Assembly (NCBI GenBank): GCA_040954595.2
Contig: CM082594.2
Coordinates: 5,394,001 to 5,458,000 of the forward strand
DNA: 64,000 bases
Origin: Balanoglossus misakiensis
Taxonomy: Eukaryota; Hemichordata
Direction of reading: 5' to 3'
The number at the start of each line of letters is the position of its first letter. Positions within the stretch are counted from its first letter, which is position 1. Both the position numbers and the translations under genes were made by a program. Under the pieces are notes generated by a model that did not search any database, was not told the DNA's origin, and was given only the letters and a program-made list of their open reading frames with translations. This document shows positions 1 through 12,841 of the stretch, piece after piece.

Positions 1-3000
1 CTGCGCAAGCCTTAAAAAACCTTGCCTTCAAACAAACAATCTGAAAAGCCTGTACGTTTTGATTCTGTAATAAGTGGACGGGTAAATAGACAGGCAGACA
101 GACTAACTTTATAGATCTGCAGGAATTTCGAAATTTTCAATTTGTTTGGATACTTTCAAGGAAAATTTTAACCTCTAAACTTTCGCGAAAATGCGTTAAT
201 TATAAAAGAAACATATTAAGGCCGAGCTAAGCCTGTGGTATACATTATTTTTCGCGCATGTTAATTTGCATAACCACTATAACACGTGGAGTGTGTACAT
301 TGCCACGTAAACGTGGAGTAAACCTAAAAAAACACCTGTCTATCTACACTGGAACCTTATGTTTTTCAAGTTCACTAGTCAATACTCACATTTTGTGGTT
401 TAAGGTTAACTCCATGAGAGATTTGCATCATTTTCTGCCGTTTCATGACGCACTCTTTGAGTTGAATTTCTTGTATTTTCTTTCTCAAATAAGGCGCTGA
501 AAACAAAGCGATGTGCTTGAAAAATTGTTTATATAACTACATCCCTCGCTCCACCTTGACACAGACCATAGTTCCCTTTGTCACTTCGCGAATCATGTCT
601 TCATCGCTGTATATTGGTTATGATACAATCTTTAAATATGAAGACTTAATTCAGCCACGCAATATGCTCATCCATTCAATGCCGACGAGTACTTAGGTTG
701 AACGAACGGCTCGTGTTCATTTCTACTGACTAATACATCATAGAAAATATAACTATATCTCTGCGCCTATGTCTCTCTCCGTCTCCGCTTTTTCTGTCTG
801 TCTGATAAAATCTGAATCACCTAGAAAGTGTGTTTAGTTTACTTTATGTTAAGAACGTACTAGTATGTAAGCACAAATCAAATCTATGTGAAATGCTCTT
901 CGTTTGATAAACAATCAAGAGTCAAATTTTTCCGAGCATGGATTAATTAATTTTATATTATTAATATCCTTTTTTTCATTTCGTTACTGTGGTGTACTGC
1001 CAAATAGGAGACAATCACAAACTGAAAATAACTGATCTTTGCATGTTTTTCTAAATATTAGTAAACTTTTTGTAACTGTTTATCTGTAAGCCTTAGGGGT
1101 CTGTCTTTCTGTGTCCGCTGCCATCTCTAAGTCTACATTGCGTCCCATGCCCTCAAATACGTCCCAATGTCTCAATGCAATGATAGTATGAGGGGTCGTT
1201 GGGTCGGCCAACTTCTGCAGAATAACGACATTTCACGACGTACTACTCTCGAGATGTACTCTTAATATACATTTTTAATTCCATGGGAAAGGGATTTTGA
1301 AGTTGTGGAAACTTTACACCCACCCGAGTCTCCCGGTTTGCCTAGGTAAACCAATAACGCCTTGTTTATTTATCTGAACCACTCGATACACGAACACTTT
1401 CAAGCGCACAAGCCGGCGATAGTCTCACCGGAAAAGTAGTTTATCTTTGCCGTGTCAAACATACGGCCGTGCCAAAGGATTGAGTTAAAATTACTGGCGT
1501 GAAATATGTGCAGCTGTATAACAATAGAATTAAGTTGACCTGCAACAGATATTTTCGCTGCCATACAGTATATCATTATTAGCGCTAGTTGGTGACGGTT
1601 CTGGTGCGTTGTGTATGTACACGGAGACGGAATTTTGGTTGCAGGCATGAGTGGTCCTTTTTCCGTGGTTACCCCGGGTGTTCAGCTGTTCCCGAACAAA
1701 AATAGATTCACAGGACCATGTAAAACGTTCTGATTATGAAATAAATGTTTCAATTTTGAAAAGAAATGATTCTTCTCCTTATTTCCATATATTCAATTTA
1801 TACACGGAATGATATGTACAACGAAGCACTATCTAGTTTTCCACGATTCATGAAGTGATTATTTTGTTGCCAACTAGGGAAAGACTTGTGGTTCTAATTT
1901 GGCAAAAAATACCAGTATTTTTCACAGACACGTCATATTTGATCACCGTGCAGCGAGAATGATAATCATTGCAGATGCGAACACTACGAGACGTTTGAAG
2001 GCAATTACTACATACCATATTTTATTGTTAGTTTCATATATTAAAAAAACGCACAACCAAACATAATTTACCAGGTCACGCTCGCAATTTGCATAACATG
2101 CATGCTTTTTCTATCTCCGTTTTATTTTAAGTATGCCAATATTTCTTTTTAAAAATATTGTTTTCAACGCTTAAAAATTACAACAGCGGTTGTATTTGCT
2201 TGGCATTATTTTATAACTAAAAGTTTGAGGAGATTCATTTTGACGACATCTTGAAAGAGGGGAGGGGAATTTACAATAATATAGATGACTGATGCCGGAT
2301 TATCTAAGACTTTGAGCGAGAGAGATTCTCGAGAACTCCGTTGCTAATCTAATTGTAAACGGTACCCCTAGACCTAGCCACAAATTGACGTGAAACAATG
2401 TGGTTTCCTTTACATAACCGCAGCTAACAGGAGATCTGGGGATTGGGTCAAATTCAATTGCAAACCGACAAATGTATCCGACAGAATATTGATCTTGCAT
2501 ATGTTAGAAAATGCGCCTCGCGTCACACGGCAATGTTAACACAAAACAGATACCCACAGTGCTTGTTATTTTCTCAGAGACTCGTTTGCCGTGAATTTGC
2601 AAAACAAAGATAAAGCACTAAAATCATCAACACTGTCAAATTGAAAATATCGAAAGTTTGGTCCTCGCCGATTTCATCAACCTAGAGAACAAATTAATGA
2701 CACATTAAATCAAGTGATAAGGTAACGGAGCTTTGATCTCTATTCCACTCTCGAACGAATCGCCTCGAGTCAATTTGCCCTCATCAAACTCGGAAACAGG
2801 TAACACGTTGTGTACCTAACATGCATAGGGACACATGTCGGTAATGTGTTCTGAGTCAAATAGCAGCAAAATGCATTACTTTGTACTTTCAATATTTCCC
2901 GAATATTAAATTAATAAACGTAATTACTTAACAAACACTTTGTGGACATTCTGAACGAGAGCATAATTTCGCTATGTACTCTTCCAATCGTTCAAGCTCT

Positions 3001-5282
3001 TCGTTTTCTTTGTTTCGTGGTCATGTCTGTTCTATTCCGTTTGATTTAATATTGGCTAGTCTAGTCCCGCATAGCCTCTAGTCTATATAGCCTAGGTTAC
3101 TCTATACTATTCTGCTATACTATTCTAGTCTTTGGGGGATGCGATCTACCATTACATTTCCATGATCCCTATACTTTTGCCGAATCGAGCATCCGCTAAT
3201 TTCACGAAACATGTGATACCTTGATAATTAACGATTTATAAATGACAAACAGCGCCACAAAATGTGATTTCCTAATTCCACGCCCAGTAAATATTCATCC
3301 AACCTCGGGTGTCATGGTTAAGGTTCCATGGGCCAGAATCATAATCATCAGTATAAATCAAAAATGACACAATGAATTTAAGCTGTAGCGGCGCATGTAC
3401 CTTATTTGGAGAAGCTGGTGAATCTCTGTGTGTAAATTTAACATGCATATAGCTTTAAGCGTTGCTTCTCAAAGTGGCATTTCATTAAAACCTAGCTTGT
3501 TCATTTATGTACATTTTCTTATTAAAATCAACGGAAAATTTGATCACCGAAAAACACACGGTGCTCTGGCGCCCTCCAGTCATTCTTTTGTGGTCATTGG
3601 TCAGGGATATGTTGGCAGGTCTGATGTGTGGGTCTGGTATCCGTAAAGTGGTCGGACATACATATGAGAAACCGACCTCCAGCCACTGTATACTACGAGA
3701 ATATTCCAAAGAAACACACAACAGCTGTAAAACGCCTCTATGCACATATACTCAGCGAGGAGGGGGTGTTCAGAGCCGTCAGACCAGTGACGTCGTTCCC
3801 CCGGTAGGACCCCGCTTCTTTTAATGAGAAGCGATGCGCGGCGATGACGCTGAGAGATAGGTCCAGACAGATGGCGACGTCGCCGTGAATGTGGACACGA
3901 GTGAAATTGACACATTTCAAATGTAGCGTTTCGCTTTCTCATCAACGAATTAATCGCAGCCAATTTAGAGACACGAAGGATTTGGAGCCAGATGCGCTGG
4001 GCCTTGTACGACGCCTCCCAGGAGGACGGCAAAATATTCATAGAAAGTAAACAATACATTGACATAAGACACCCACTGTGCGTACACCTACTCTCTCCAG
4101 TATAACCAATCGACTCCGCCATGATCTGAAGTTATATTATCACACAAACTACCAAAAAGAATCGCGGAAGTCAATAATAAACATTTATAAAATACAAATA
4201 ATAAAATAGAAAGCAAACTTTTCACGTCCGATTTCTGTTCATTTCACTTTTTCATTTGCATATTTGAAATTTAAACCCGATTTCTCAAATAAATCCGCAT
4301 ATTAATGACTGATAGGGATAGTAGTGTAATCACTGTTAACTCAGCTTTTACAATATTTTAATATTTACTTTAAACTTGTATCCGTTTTGTGAAAAATTTT
4401 CATGCGCAACACGAGACGAGAACACGTCATTCTTCAGAAACTGTTACTTTCTTTGCTTTTTGTTTCTATCATTTTTTTACTATAAACATGTGATCGCGGT
4501 GTGCTAGAGTACGTACGTTTAAAGTTGTTTTAGAAAATCGGCTGTCGTTGGATATTTCATTTTAGTGTGCGTTTGCCTGCCTCAGCTGTTTGATATTTGT
4601 TTTCACCGCAGGAAAATATATGATTTCGCAGATATGCCTGCGACTCGAAAATATCTTAATTTTGAATTTCGTATCGACGCCTTCAACTTTGTCGTTTTGA
4701 GCTTTGGGTCGAGAAATTTGAAGAAGAAAAATCATTTTAAAAATCAGCTCATAAGAAAATGTAAAATGAATAAAACATTATTATCGGTCCGGCTACCACG
4801 TTTGTGTATCATTGTGTTTTTGATTATTACAGCGTACTAACCCTCCACCCCATAAAAGGTTTTGATAGTCTCGGAGTAAAATAGATCCCGTAGAGGGGAG
4901 ATCATTGCGACAGCGTGTACCAGCCAACCGCCCACGTCATCATTTTCATAACAACAATGATATCAGATAGTTTTATTCCAAAGATTGGTCGTCACAGTAG
5001 CTATGTCATGTAGATATACTTCCTTGATAACAGCGATATTTCCATTTTGTCGAACTGTAGGACGCTTCCTATGAATGTCAGTAATAAAATGACGAATATT
5101 AAATGGTTTGATATACACTGTCAATATTTTGTCAAGCATAGTTGTTAAGTGCGTTCTAATCTGATCGTGAATAATAGCGGTATGCGTGTTGTTCTGGCAC
5201 TTGGAAAACAAATTTTGGGAGGCCAGAACTGTACCTGTTTAACACCAGAGGAATTCAGAACAAGATTTATGTAGTGCCTCTT
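1..5282 (+). other. en: 3' part of the engrailed intron (no exon seen)
   Basis: Non-coding sequence upstream of the engrailed homeobox exon. I found no stretch encoding the Engrailed EH1 (FSI-type) or EH2 (WP-W-Y-TRYSDRPSSG) motifs that must end the preceding exon, so exon 1 lies outside the window and the intron is at least 5.5 kb here. The longest antisense open frame (3601-4122, 173 codons) has no recognisable domain and a length expected by chance. A weak CTCF-like GCGCCCTCCAGT module sits at 3567-3581. Large en introns commonly hold enhancers, but none can be demonstrated from sequence alone. Confidence 0.7.
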
Positions 5283-5487
<205 letters not shown>

Positions 5488-5507
5488 CTCTTTCTCTTTC
5501 TCTTCAG

Positions 5508-5824
5508 GGCCAAGATCTCGACGCGCAAAACACGGCAAAAGTGAAGAGAAGCGACCCCGCACGGCATTCACAGCGGAACAACTGGAGAGATTGAAGCGGG
5601 AATTCGAAGACAGTCGCTACCTGACCGAACAAAGGCGCCAGTCTCTGGCCAAAGAACTCAAACTCAACGAGTCACAAATAAAAATATGGTTCCAGAATAA
5701 ACGTGCAAAAATCAAGAAAGCCGCGGGCGTTCGGCACGGTTTGGCTGTACAACTAATGAAACAGGGCTTATACAATCACTCTACTGTGCCGGTAACAGAT
5801 GACGACATGGATATGCAAGACTAA
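5508..5824 (+). CDS. en: Engrailed homeobox protein, C-terminal exon (partial gene)
   Basis: Last coding exon of engrailed, a nuclear homeodomain transcription factor that represses targets through Groucho and patterns segments, nervous system and boundaries. The acceptor is CTCTTTCTCTTCAG at 5494-5507. The exon enters in phase 1 (an upstream G completes the Gly of the EH3-side SSGPR sequence), runs 105 codons and stops at TAA 5822-5824. The homeodomain starts at EKRPRTAF and includes [11 protein letters not shown], with Q50, N51 and the Engrailed-specific K52. It is followed by an EH5-like stretch ending QGLYNHST and an acidic tail. [13 protein letters not shown] in helix 2 resembles deuterostome Engrailed. 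The N-terminal exon with EH1/EH2 is off the left edge. Nedx follows 16.5 kb downstream on the same strand. Identification is very secure; the species group is not. Confidence 0.97.
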
Positions 5825-7170
5825 ACTATAATTTGTTAACTTTTATGCATATTAATGCGATCCAATCTTGAGAAATAAGTTATTTGGACGGGACACGAGG
5901 GGGTGTACATGTATATATACATAGTCGAACAGGGTCGATATGTAACATGTCCAGAGCTCACAATCACAGACACTTTCACCAATTCCAGGAACAGTTGGAA
6001 CAGCGACGTCATCACTTCAGGAACCGCAGACACAGCCCCGGTGGGAGCCGGGAAACCCTGTGATCATGCACCGTTACGGTTTCCCAGACCGGAAGTCCAT
6101 CGCATCGTATGGCCGAGCCCGAGCATGACCTGAACACCCGGCGTTCCTCGTTCTCAGGAACTCGCATGACACTGAAGCCACGCCACGGACCGCGTTCTGT
6201 TTTTAGACCATTACAATCACAAACAGCGAAGGGGTCAGGACATGGGGTAAACAAATCCCTCATCGGTAGCGTCTTTTAATACGATTTTATCCAAATTGAC
6301 TTGACCCCACTTGACTTCGCCGGCTCCGGGAAACTTTCCCACCCACAGATGCTCGAGTACTGTCAAACAGTTATCATGTCTATACAGGAGAAAACTCTAC
6401 TACAATTTCGCATCCAATTTAAATTTTCTAAGGATTTTCCCGAATGGTCTCTACGGGGTGACACGTGACCGATGATCAATGAGGTTGTTACTTACAAAAC
6501 CAATACTTAAAAGCGAATGACCAATATAAACTTAGCGTAATTATTACAGAATATACAATATCATAAGATAACTACGTTTAGCAGAATTTTTTCCGATTCT
6601 ATTTAAAAGGAATTTGATCACGTGACAATTCTATAGCATTATACATTTAATTTTCGGTAAACAAGCAAACAAGGCAATATGTTTGTTTATGGATTCCGAA
6701 AGCGCGGCATAGGCAGAGCTGTTTTACGTTACTAAAATCACAGTTACTTTGATGAAAAGCTTATGCACACCCCTCTGTTGTATTTATGTATGCAAAGTAC
6801 GTTTTTTGTCTTAAAGGGCGGAGAACGTCCCATCTGCGGCTGCGGGTTCGGATCCAATAGGACACAGCTGCTATAGCAAGTCAAAGTAGGCGCAAAGTAT
6901 AACTGCTACAATGTACATCATGGCAAACAATGCGGCGTTACTTATTTTCAAGTTTTATATAATATGTATTGGTTAGCATGGTCTCCCAAAACAGTGGGAA
7001 CAATGTCGATGGTGTATTTATAAACAGAAACGTCGCACATGTGCAGTTCAAACGACCCTCCCCTTTAACTTTTCTGTGCAGTTCATGAAATATGAATGAT
7101 TATTTTAATCATTGTTTTGCTATGTTTATTCGTGATTCAAATAAAACGATATTATTGTCTCGACGGTATT
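5825..7170 (+). other. en: Probable en 3' UTR and flank
   Basis: Non-coding sequence after the en stop codon. The first canonical AATAAA on the plus strand that I see is at 7139-7144, followed by a T/GT-rich stretch near 7160-7190. This suggests a 3' UTR of roughly 1.3 kb. No coding potential is recognised. The transcript end is inferred only. Confidence 0.45.
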
Positions 7171-7724
7171 TTTGTCTCCTTGTCGTAACTTTGAAAAATT
7201 GGTCAGTCCAAGCTGCATGAAAAAATACAACAGCCGAGACAAAACTGTCATAAAACAAGGATATACATGTAGAATTAAAGAATTACAGACTGTCAATCTG
7301 GTTTTAAGTGGGAGCCTTTTTTCTCACTTTGGTACGTTGCCGAAAGCTTCGAATTGCGACTTGACGTCACAGAATTGAATTTGTCAGCCAACTATGATGA
7401 ATATGTCCTGGGTGCTATGATTACAGTTTACTTCGAGGTGGGCCAAACGCGAAACAATCCATCTGCGACCTCGGAGATTCATTGTGGCTCTTCGCCTTGT
7501 TTGTAATGGCTTCTGAGTGTCAAACTTCGGACTCAAAGGCACCCCTCCCCTTCATCGACACGGGACGACTTTGATTGATCTAAAACTCCGTCATTATTGG
7601 TAGCATCTTCCAATTTTAAGTTCATTGCGTCTCCATTTGTGTTTGACAATAGACCTCACCTTCTAATTAAAGAGCAATTACCAGACGGCCTCTCCATCGC
7701 TCGACGTAACCAAATACTTCAGCG

Positions 7725-7748
7725 TTGACGATCTCGGCAGATCGTCAA
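7725..7748. repeat. Perfect 24-bp palindrome (10-bp arms, 4-bp spacer)
   Basis: TTGACGATCT at 7725-7734 and AGATCGTCAA at 7739-7748 are exact reverse complements around CGGC. This could be a dimeric factor site or a small cruciform. It is not a gene by itself. Confidence 0.9.
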
Positions 7749-10700
7749 TTGGTTCCGGGTTCTGATTTTCGATGGAGTCATATACGGCGCCTTACCCCCG
7801 GGGGCGCTTTACGCGACGAGATCGAAAACTTCTGACGCCGAACGATCTCATTTTATACTGCGCATTTTATAAATCACCAAATGACGACAATTGTTAGCAA
7901 TCGAATCGAATCCCAAAAACTTGGTTATCCAGACTCTTCTTTTTTGCTCAAAACTTCTCGTCGGAGAGCTCCTTTGATTTGTTACGTTATCAATAAGTGC
8001 GGTCTGGGGTATGGGTTCAATTCCATTAGCCTTAAAGTTAAATATCAGTGATTGTGAGCGTGGCGATGTCAGTTTCGAAACAAGTAATGCTCACCAGTTA
8101 CATGTAGGTTGACGTAAATGCTTCTAAAATAACTATCCTGCAGTATATCCACAATTTTTGCCTCGTCATAATTGTTGGGGGCAACCATTTACCCCAGGAA
8201 GGCGACTTCAATTAAGATGGCATCAGTACCAATTAACATCACTCATTACAACCAAGGTCCTGGATGCAGCCAAAATTGACATAGCACACTGCTACAAAAC
8301 CGACCACTCCGATCGATGTGTCAATGTGGATGACTGATCGGATTTAAAATAGACTTGTATTTGTGGGATTTGACCTCGAACCAACGGTGCTAATTCACGT
8401 AGCAATGAAATCGACGTATAAAACCATTTGGCCATTCCCCAGATGAAAACTGTTGATCAAAACCCGGACTAATAGGAAAAGTAATAACATATGGAATGAT
8501 TTGAAAGAAACATTTCCCGATTCCAGAAAACACTCGATTCGAATTGACCGCTTTTTCGAACTTGATTTATATATTGCCACCGTGGTTCTCTAAATTATCT
8601 CATCACCCGATGGACGTTAGATAACTCATCATGGAATTTCGTTTTGGCGTCTTTACCACGATACAAAACAGAATGGTATTAACGATAAGCTACTAAGCTA
8701 GGAATATGATATTGATCTACACTTATCCAAATTAACAGGTACACGCAACTGCGCACATGTACATAAACATGAAATGTAGGCCTACACATATGTGCGCGCA
8801 TTAACTTTACAAGTGGCATACATAGCTGCGTGTTATGGTCGTTCCTGCTGTACAGGATACTTCAGGGGGATTATTTCTTCAATTAAAGATGCTCTCAAAC
8901 TTTCTATCTAGCGAATTGCAACACCGCGTTGCTTCGCTTATGGTCTGGGTATCTTGTGGGTAGAGAAGAGGTCACGTGAGCACGGTTGTCTCCGTCGACA
9001 ATGCACACTGCTAAACCAAAGCCCGATCGCCGCAAATTTCCCCCAACTTAGAAAAGTCTATTAGAGTGTTAAGCCAAGCGAGACGCAAGAGAAATTCAAG
9101 CCCGATTTGAAGCGAGCTGGATACTCGGTTGTTGCGTGAGAAGGCCTGGAAAGTATACCCGTCCTCCGGCAGTTCCTGGGCGAATTAATGAGTAAATATC
9201 TTTCTGTGGTTTTGCGAGGGGCTCGGGCGTACGCTGGAGAGTTCCCCCATCGAAAGTTCACACAGGGAACTTTCTTGTAGTCCCGCCACGACTGGTAAAA
9301 CTAGACCGTAGTCAATTAAGATATTTATCGTTTAGTAGTTAGCGTTCTAGCTGGTCCGTTCAAGCCTTCGTTGGCCAATTTCGCTCCGAGCTATAGTCAC
9401 ATATACCCGGTGACCGCTTAATAATTGAGTAATTTAAATTTGGAGATGGCCGTACCCAGGGTTTTGGCCCTATCCCGCCCCATTCCGGTACGGTGTGGTT
9501 TCGATTGCAACCCGCATCTGTTGGAAACAGCTCTGTTTTTTTCTGCGTCAAGTTGACATACGACTGAGCTGGAGATTCGGACATTTATCGACGAAGGTGT
9601 GTTAACGACAAGATCGGGAGTTCATGTGGGACCGTGACTGTGTCAAACGTTATGTAGTTCAGAAATGCGCTATTTCTGCCAGCAAATTTATAATGTTATA
9701 TGTTGTTGAAAATATATAAATGTTGTTGTTTTTCCTGGCAAGAAGGCCACAAATCTTCCCGAAGTATGAAACAAATAACGATAATAATACTCATACTGCT
9801 GCAAAGACATGCGCCTATCCGAAGTGTAGTATTTGGTCAAGTAAACTCGATGCTCTAACGACCATTTTACATATAATGAATTTTGGATCTTAAAATGATG
9901 ATTATTTCATAAACGGTGTTTAAGAACTGACGACACTTCTTCTTCATTGACGAATTTAATCTCAGAATTTTTCGCTTGCAAAAACTTTACATCAACGGCT
10001 TTCTTAAGTTCACATTTCAATGTAATATATATACACACGAAATCAAATCCAATTCAATTTAAATTTTGAAATTCAGGTGCCACTCACCCAGACATCGCCA
10101 ATCAAATTATCCATTTCAGTTGTTTATTTCAACGAAATAGAGAAAGTGACCCCTCTGACCTCTATGGCCTCCGAAAACTTATATTTCTGCGTAGATTTCG
10201 TGTCATTAATTGTTAACGGCATTATGTCCTATCCCTGGCGAGACATGGGCATGTCGATTTCATGATGATTTCGGTTATGGTTATCCTCACAACCGTATAT
10301 TTCTAGCATTTGTATGTGGAAAGTTACTGCGATGCGTTTTGAAGATACCCATCATGCCTCAAATTCACCACTTCCCTCACAACGGTTTGATTTCACGAAT
10401 ACCCGGCCCGGCGCTCCACAGTTTCGAAGGAACGGTGGGCAAACACGCAACGTTAATCCAATTACGGGTCTCTACCGAACTTTCTAAAGGTCCGCAATTC
10501 ATTCGGATTCACCCAGAAAATGCGGTAAAGCAAGGACGGCGTTTGGGGGGCATTCAAAGTCTGCTTGACTAACTAAACTGTAAGACGATTTTAAAGTGCG
10601 CCTTCAAAGCGGGTCTCTCTGAAGTCTTTATTTCCCGAATGTTGGGTCCAGAAAAGATAACAGTTACTTTTCTCGGTGACAGCACGGTGTTCTGCGCGCG

Positions 10701-12754
10701 CCTTGGTAACGTGAATTTGTTTGCTGCTATTCGACAAACTTCTTTGCCGTCTCGTTCCCACCATACCACCCTGACAACACGCGCAACAGCGGCGTGGATG
10801 CTGTTGTTTTTTTCTTAAAACCTGACGCGGTCTTAGAGAACTCGACACCTGACTGTCCGGGATCCAATTTGAGAACAGGGCGGGCAAAGTCACACGAGAG
10901 GCGTCCATTATGTTGTTTTGAATCACTTTCGCCCAAACTATATCTCAAAACAGTGTTGCGCGTTGGATACTCCACTCTATGTTCTGAGCATACATCAATA
11001 TAAGCCTAGCATTTACATTTTATTCAATGAACGCATCAGATTTTTTTTACACAATAGACAGCCAACAGGGGGATAGCCAACAGAAAACTTAATTAAAATT
11101 TCAGAAGAAATTCACTTACGAAGAATTTAAGCATATCGTGTAGCAGACCTCATATTTACAGAAATATCTTCATTGATGCAATCACTTAGATCTGGAGATA
11201 AGGGGAAAGCGTCTTTCCTGAAATACATGTGCTCTGGCAACAAAGGAATAATGGCAGACGCCCTCAAAGTTGATTATTGAAACTTCTGATTTTTTAGCGT
11301 TGAAAGAAATTGGTATACGCGAGTCGCCAACTCGCCCTGTTTTGTTATTTTTTTCTTATTACGGTTGTATGTGGCCTGGGAACGGGCGAGGCTGTATCTA
11401 TGGCCAGTAAATTACTTCATTAGCGAGTCCCATTGATGTTCAGCCGAGCAGAAGATGAGCGATACAGGGCTGATAATTGAGACCAAACAAACAGTCTCCG
11501 CAGCCATCAGAGGCACTGCCCGACGTCAGTAAAGTCGTCACTTGAATATTACAAGTCAACAAAAGCGTTTCTCTCTCATCTTGCCGACTGGGTAGATGCG
11601 TCAGATCGCGACTGGAAATGGCGATCCCTTGTTGGTGACGTCACGCCGTTGACAGCAAGTCCCAGACGGCAGCGATCACGGTGCGTTTTCTTTTCAGCCC
11701 GAGTCCTGAGCGCGCTGCGGTTTGTTTGCATCTGGAACCTCTTATATACGTGGCGTAATCCTATTTCACGATATTTGTCGTGTTTACTTGTACAATTGGC
11801 GTGAGAAGTGAAGTGAGAGAAACGGTTAAAGGGGATTACACGCGGAGCGACGGGTCTGCCGTGTCCGTGGTGGCGCCATTCAACCGTCAAACACGCATTA
11901 TTCCCTGGTCGCCATCTTTCATATGCTGATGATCTCAGTATAATAGCGAGACCTGGCCAGTCGAAGCCCCCCGATGCAAGGTCAAAAATCTCCATGAAAA
12001 GATCAAATCACAATTTCTGCCACAATCTCTACTCGACTTTCAATATTTATCCTTTACACGCGGTAAAACGACATCGCCTGGTTCAAGTTGCATAAGAATA
12101 AGTTTCACCTCGTGGGCCTGGTGTCTACATTTCTCAGACGACAATGTATTAAGCTTATTTCTCGCAAATCATACAACTAACTGTCCTGCTTAATGTCAAA
12201 TCTAAAGCCACTTTGTTTTAAAATATCGCATCTAATAAAATCAGTGATAAGAATAACGGAGAGAGACAAAGAAGATTTTCCGAAATCGAATTGTCGGGAG
12301 AAGATCGCCTTTTTCTAAATCTGTTCGAGCAAACAGGTGCATTATAACGTTCGTTGATGCGTGCAATATTAGTCTTAATTTGACCGAAATTGACAACACT
12401 GTACACGCGTGTGAGCTTTGCCCTTAATTTCCAAAACATGGTTACCCTTTAAAAGAACAAGACTTAACTACATTACTGCCAAGAAACAAATGCGAAACAA
12501 ACATTGACATTGTCAAAAACAACCAAAAGTGGTACTTTTGCACCTTACGAAGTTCACAGTGGTCGCACCACAGAATTAAATGATCTCAGAAAACAAATAA
12601 TTGTAGAAATGTCCCATCGTTTGAATCATACAAGTTTTTGGAAAATTTGATTGTTTACACCAAGTTCTCTCAGTAACAATGCAACGGATATCTTTTCCAT
12701 CCTTCGGCCACGAAAATCACAAGCTTAAGAAGTCATCTTCGCCACAAACATAAA

Positions 12755-12841
12755 TTCTGTATCAGTGCTGCGACCACCTACTGGCAGATTCAGCGATATC
12801 TGGCTTTGTTGCGCCCTCTCACGACTACTGCTGATACAGAA
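12755..12841. repeat. Short inverted repeat (11-bp arms, 65-bp loop)
   Basis: TTCTGTATCAG at 12755-12765 pairs perfectly with CTGATACAGAA at 12831-12841. The loop contains CCACCTACTGGCAG and GCGCCCTCT, both loosely CTCF-like. It may be a small decayed fold-back element; no target duplication was noticed. Confidence 0.7.

Noticed and set aside
3601-4122. 173-codon antisense open frame in the en intron
   Set aside because: No recognisable domain, overlapped by open frames in other phases, and a length expected by chance in 64 kb of six-frame sequence.
8025-8040. tRNA B-box-like GGTTCAATTCC
   Set aside because: No matching A box at the right distance and no cloverleaf can be drawn. The similar GGTTCAAATCG near 58929 fails the same way.
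10210-10572. 120-codon plus-strand open frame
   Set aside because: No domain, no convincing splice context, and overlapping unrelated frames; treated as chance.
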